A stretch of DNA of 5,656 nucleotides from Lentisphaerota bacterium (GTDB taxonomy: Bacteria > Verrucomicrobiota > Kiritimatiellia > RFP12 > UBA1067): NCBI GenBank assembly GCA_015061765.1, contig SUVZ01000277.1, positions 1 through 5,656 of the forward strand. The letters run 5' to 3'. A program made the translations under genes and the position numbers. Shown here in pieces: positions 5,101 through 5,656 of the stretch. A model generated the notes under the pieces. The model did no database searches. It was not told where the DNA came from and saw only the letters and a list, made by a program, of their open reading frames with translations. The stretch's first letter is position 1. Each line of letters opens with the position of its first letter.

Positions 5101-5656
5101 GTCGCTTGACGAAATGGCCGCGGCATTGAAGGGCGTGGAAAAGGCGATCGACAGGGGTGTGTCCGAAGCAATGGACAAAGTGCAGGGAATGCTGCTCGGA
5201 AGACTCGGAGCCGAAGGCGCGGACGGTGCGCAGGAGACGGAGGATCCGGTATGGTCAAAGGACTTCGACGAGATCGTCGGCGGCGCCATGACGTCCTCCG
5301 AGGGCGGCTACGGGAAGTTCATGCGCAATGTGATATCAACCTACTTCGTCAATTCGGCGGCCGTTGACCAGCGTCAGATGATGGCGTCGTTCATACGCAA
5401 TGTGGACGGGACATCGACGGTCGGCGCGATGGCGGGTGCGCTGTTCAAGGGGGCGGGGCCTCTTCTGCACAAGATGCTTCAGGGATTGCCGCCCGGTGCG
5501 CTTGGGGACGACCTGGCGGAAGCGCTGGAAGACATGAAGTCCAATCTGCTGCCCATCCCCGAGGAGTACGTCAAGGCGAGCATGGCGCGCATAGTCGAGC
5601 GTTCGGACGGACGCATCCACGCCGTGACCGTGGTGCGTTCGCTCGGGGCGGCGTCG
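1754..5656 (+). CDS. Giant multi-module protein, at least 1301 residues, 3' end outside the window, with a C-terminal ABC1/UbiB-like segment
   Basis: The frame runs 1301 codons from ATG 1754 to the last base without a stop. GAGGAG lies 7 nt upstream and an in-frame stop sits at 1736. It begins MNLNLLKAFQAVINDNG: no signal peptide and no early membrane segment, so a cytosolic start is expected. Residues 1-118 look like one module ending in STRPLTMRRIRAVMDAVKK. Residues 124-370 are cysteine-rich, with CLEC (292-295) and CGKC (366-369). Probable linkers are 443-473 (RGRRR, then Asp/Pro/Ala-rich) and 561-572 (Pro-rich). Residues 570-1220 appear mostly helical, with [IV]STR[DE]L near 659-664 and 867-872. 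Residues 1075-1091 form a glycine-zipper helix. Residues 1224-1301 resemble the start of the ABC1/UbiB kinase fold. I do not recognise the first ~1200 residues. The normal length of such a family is unknown to me. GC-rich codon use is uniform, with no sign of a frameshift. Effector-like, scaffold or kinase roles are guesses only. Confidence 0.9.
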   Translation, partial: MNLNLLKAFQAVINDNGTAGGDVRVGMFVNPDNGSCSSRVVRLSNTDGNSNNAVREAFRVALTTAFEVKRLEELPPEVKRVLKIGDFKLSETGEATSTRPLTMRRIRAVMDAVKKVAVQSAPDVAERERIEASFASNFERPKAMEDALTRIAIASGRKPFTFRLPGGRNVDVSISNLTSYVKCFPMDPIAMNVENLHGMVQDDIEKGCAIYANLNNGIACKNSAESVRALKCYLSFVALVCGDGKGSKTVSVPDKSGLVADYIAKYDPDGIKCIKANETVKGSTNRILFVGCLECLGKTVEPMHQNDIDSRYQRLKSNPLSSGLLRRKAAQGGFTIAQMQANVKAELNRLAEVADDELALEVKAECGKCDMSTEAGRAAVGKTAAFDRFYSYRHELSEYILYLQLNRPDLPHPESRIADEIVLTDADIGRYAAGGAYNDSVVSPRGRRRDADPVRAALEPAQNFGPADRPAGWRQMLTAAFGGDQARALNSIVSCIRNGCLPPNGAQLPDIGVDRIRGMDVPPALAGYLDNADREWFADILWYVKCAAYVSDEYAMHGRPEKVPPPATEPPIWSALRKGIISRSLSEDVCREFRHLFQQDGPGEILERRVSYRNFVVPVGYDANDPVVRAAFTAWCFGTYDLERIIRYVNDCGFHLDQISTRDLRKLSVMAALCEYRLEEAPMFIQRQTGRTPDEVTEDDLIRLFRLKQTNQLNDRGMNLKGRPGEIVAVLKGDRLPSMTDANGEDIARMLSALRKLACAQPNSAQVVEFMGRKVSLHLTQAGTLVFGVDGLNFRAGKTAGEFVEMFEDDAIANVDRFGKHVVLSLLPQIRGSGLSPDVAERSRSRELCLRYLKGSLGIDPAVLASVSTRELFDIAEGVTDGRYCMRSGSVSDAAVKAMIDRTIRMDTVVSWDAAELCDEIENIVGADRVNMYDANPPSGRATGTSLTGDVKEVHEFLADLVFDANPFDYDRATREGLPPRVLGVMRRHVSAVVKIAKDPSLIATFPDVMVDNLGEMFGLLARPFLPASFIRNFPDAFLERVFLFLLDNAEKPKAERDAAVDAFIRANSPASQDVGFLGRAVGFVSGILLGDARQGRQAASDVALSMARDREMLVASLDEMAAALKGVEKAIDRGVSEAMDKVQGMLLGRLGAEGADGAQETEDPVWSKDFDEIVGGAMTSSEGGYGKFMRNVISTYFVNSAAVDQRQMMASFIRNVDGTSTVGAMAGALFKGAGPLLHKMLQGLPPGALGDDLAEALEDMKSNLLPIPEEYVKASMARIVERSDGRIHAVTVVRSLGAAS
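4976..5026 (+). other. Glycine-zipper hydrophobic helix in the giant protein (residues 1075-1091)
   Basis: Residues VGFLGRAVGFVSGILLG place glycines at 1079, 1083, 1087 and 1091, an exact GxxxGxxxGxxxG pattern. The 17-residue stretch has only one charged residue (R1080) and is bounded by aspartates at 1074 and 1092. Glycine zippers are known for close helix packing and membrane insertion. The stretch is a little short and carries one Arg for a standard transmembrane helix, so tight helix packing or membrane association are both possible. Confidence 0.45.
5423..5656 (+). other. Start of a divergent ABC1/UbiB-type atypical kinase domain (residues 1224-1301), cut by the window edge
   Basis: ABC1/UbiB proteins carry a GP...KxGQ helix, then PP followed by a helix ending near LQD, a helix with an IE pair, and PLAxASIxQVH, the Ala-rich loop that replaces the Gly-rich loop of ordinary kinases. 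Here G1235-P1236 is followed after three residues by K1240, as in UbiB, in the sequence KMLQ (KxGQ with Leu for Gly). Then come PP at 1246-1247, the helix LAEALEDMKSN, PIPEEYVKASMARIV, a short beta-like IHAVTVV, and SLGAAS as the last residues. About seven residues between Q and PP are missing compared with UbiB. The ATP-binding lysine and catalytic residues would lie beyond the window. The comparison is from memory, not from a search. Confidence 0.5.

Overview
The window reads as an accessory or poorly conserved stretch of a bacterial genome. It has three zones: the tail of one gene at the left edge, about 1.2 kb of repeat-rich and AT-rich non-coding DNA, and then the first 1301 codons of a very large plus-strand gene that runs off the right edge. 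The organism cannot be fixed from the sequence. Heptanucleotide arrays and giant unannotated cytoplasmic-looking proteins would fit a Verrucomicrobiota, Kiritimatiellota or Lentisphaerota type of bacterium, but this is a weak inference. The large gene is GC-rich, and the DNA just upstream is clearly AT-rich.

Left zone (1-543): an open frame enters at base 1 and stops at 543 (180 codons visible, 5' end missing). It has degenerate VEN-type repeats, then a long Gly/Asp/Arg/Asn/Ser-rich linker on a purine-rich coding strand, then about 37 residues resembling the start of a winged helix. The last 13 codons and the stop lie inside a repeat array, so the gene looks truncated or overwritten at its 3' end.

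Middle zone (about 502-1753): an array of degenerate units with alternating lengths of 64 and 58 bp (a 122-bp higher-order repeat) runs from 502 to about 962. An array of 16 consecutive 7-bp units (consensus NGGACTT) follows at 1044-1155, and it ends in an 8-bp-stem hairpin with a second hairpin just after it. About 400 bp of AT-rich DNA with small inverted repeats comes next. It ends in a perfect extended -10 promoter (TGcTATAAT, 1609-1617), a leader of about 130 nt and a strong ribosome binding site.

Right zone (1754-5656+): one uninterrupted frame of at least 1301 residues. It shows no signal peptide, and I recognise no family over the first ~1200 residues. Near the right edge are a glycine-zipper helix (about 1075-1091) and then, at residues 1224-1301, a pattern strongly reminiscent of the start of the ABC1/UbiB atypical kinase fold: GP, a KxGQ-like KMLQ, PP, and an Ala-rich loop GAAS where the window ends. 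My main hypothesis is a giant multi-module protein carrying a divergent ABC1-type kinase-like domain. No neighbouring gene is complete enough to define an operon, and the promoter layout suggests the large gene is transcribed from its own start.
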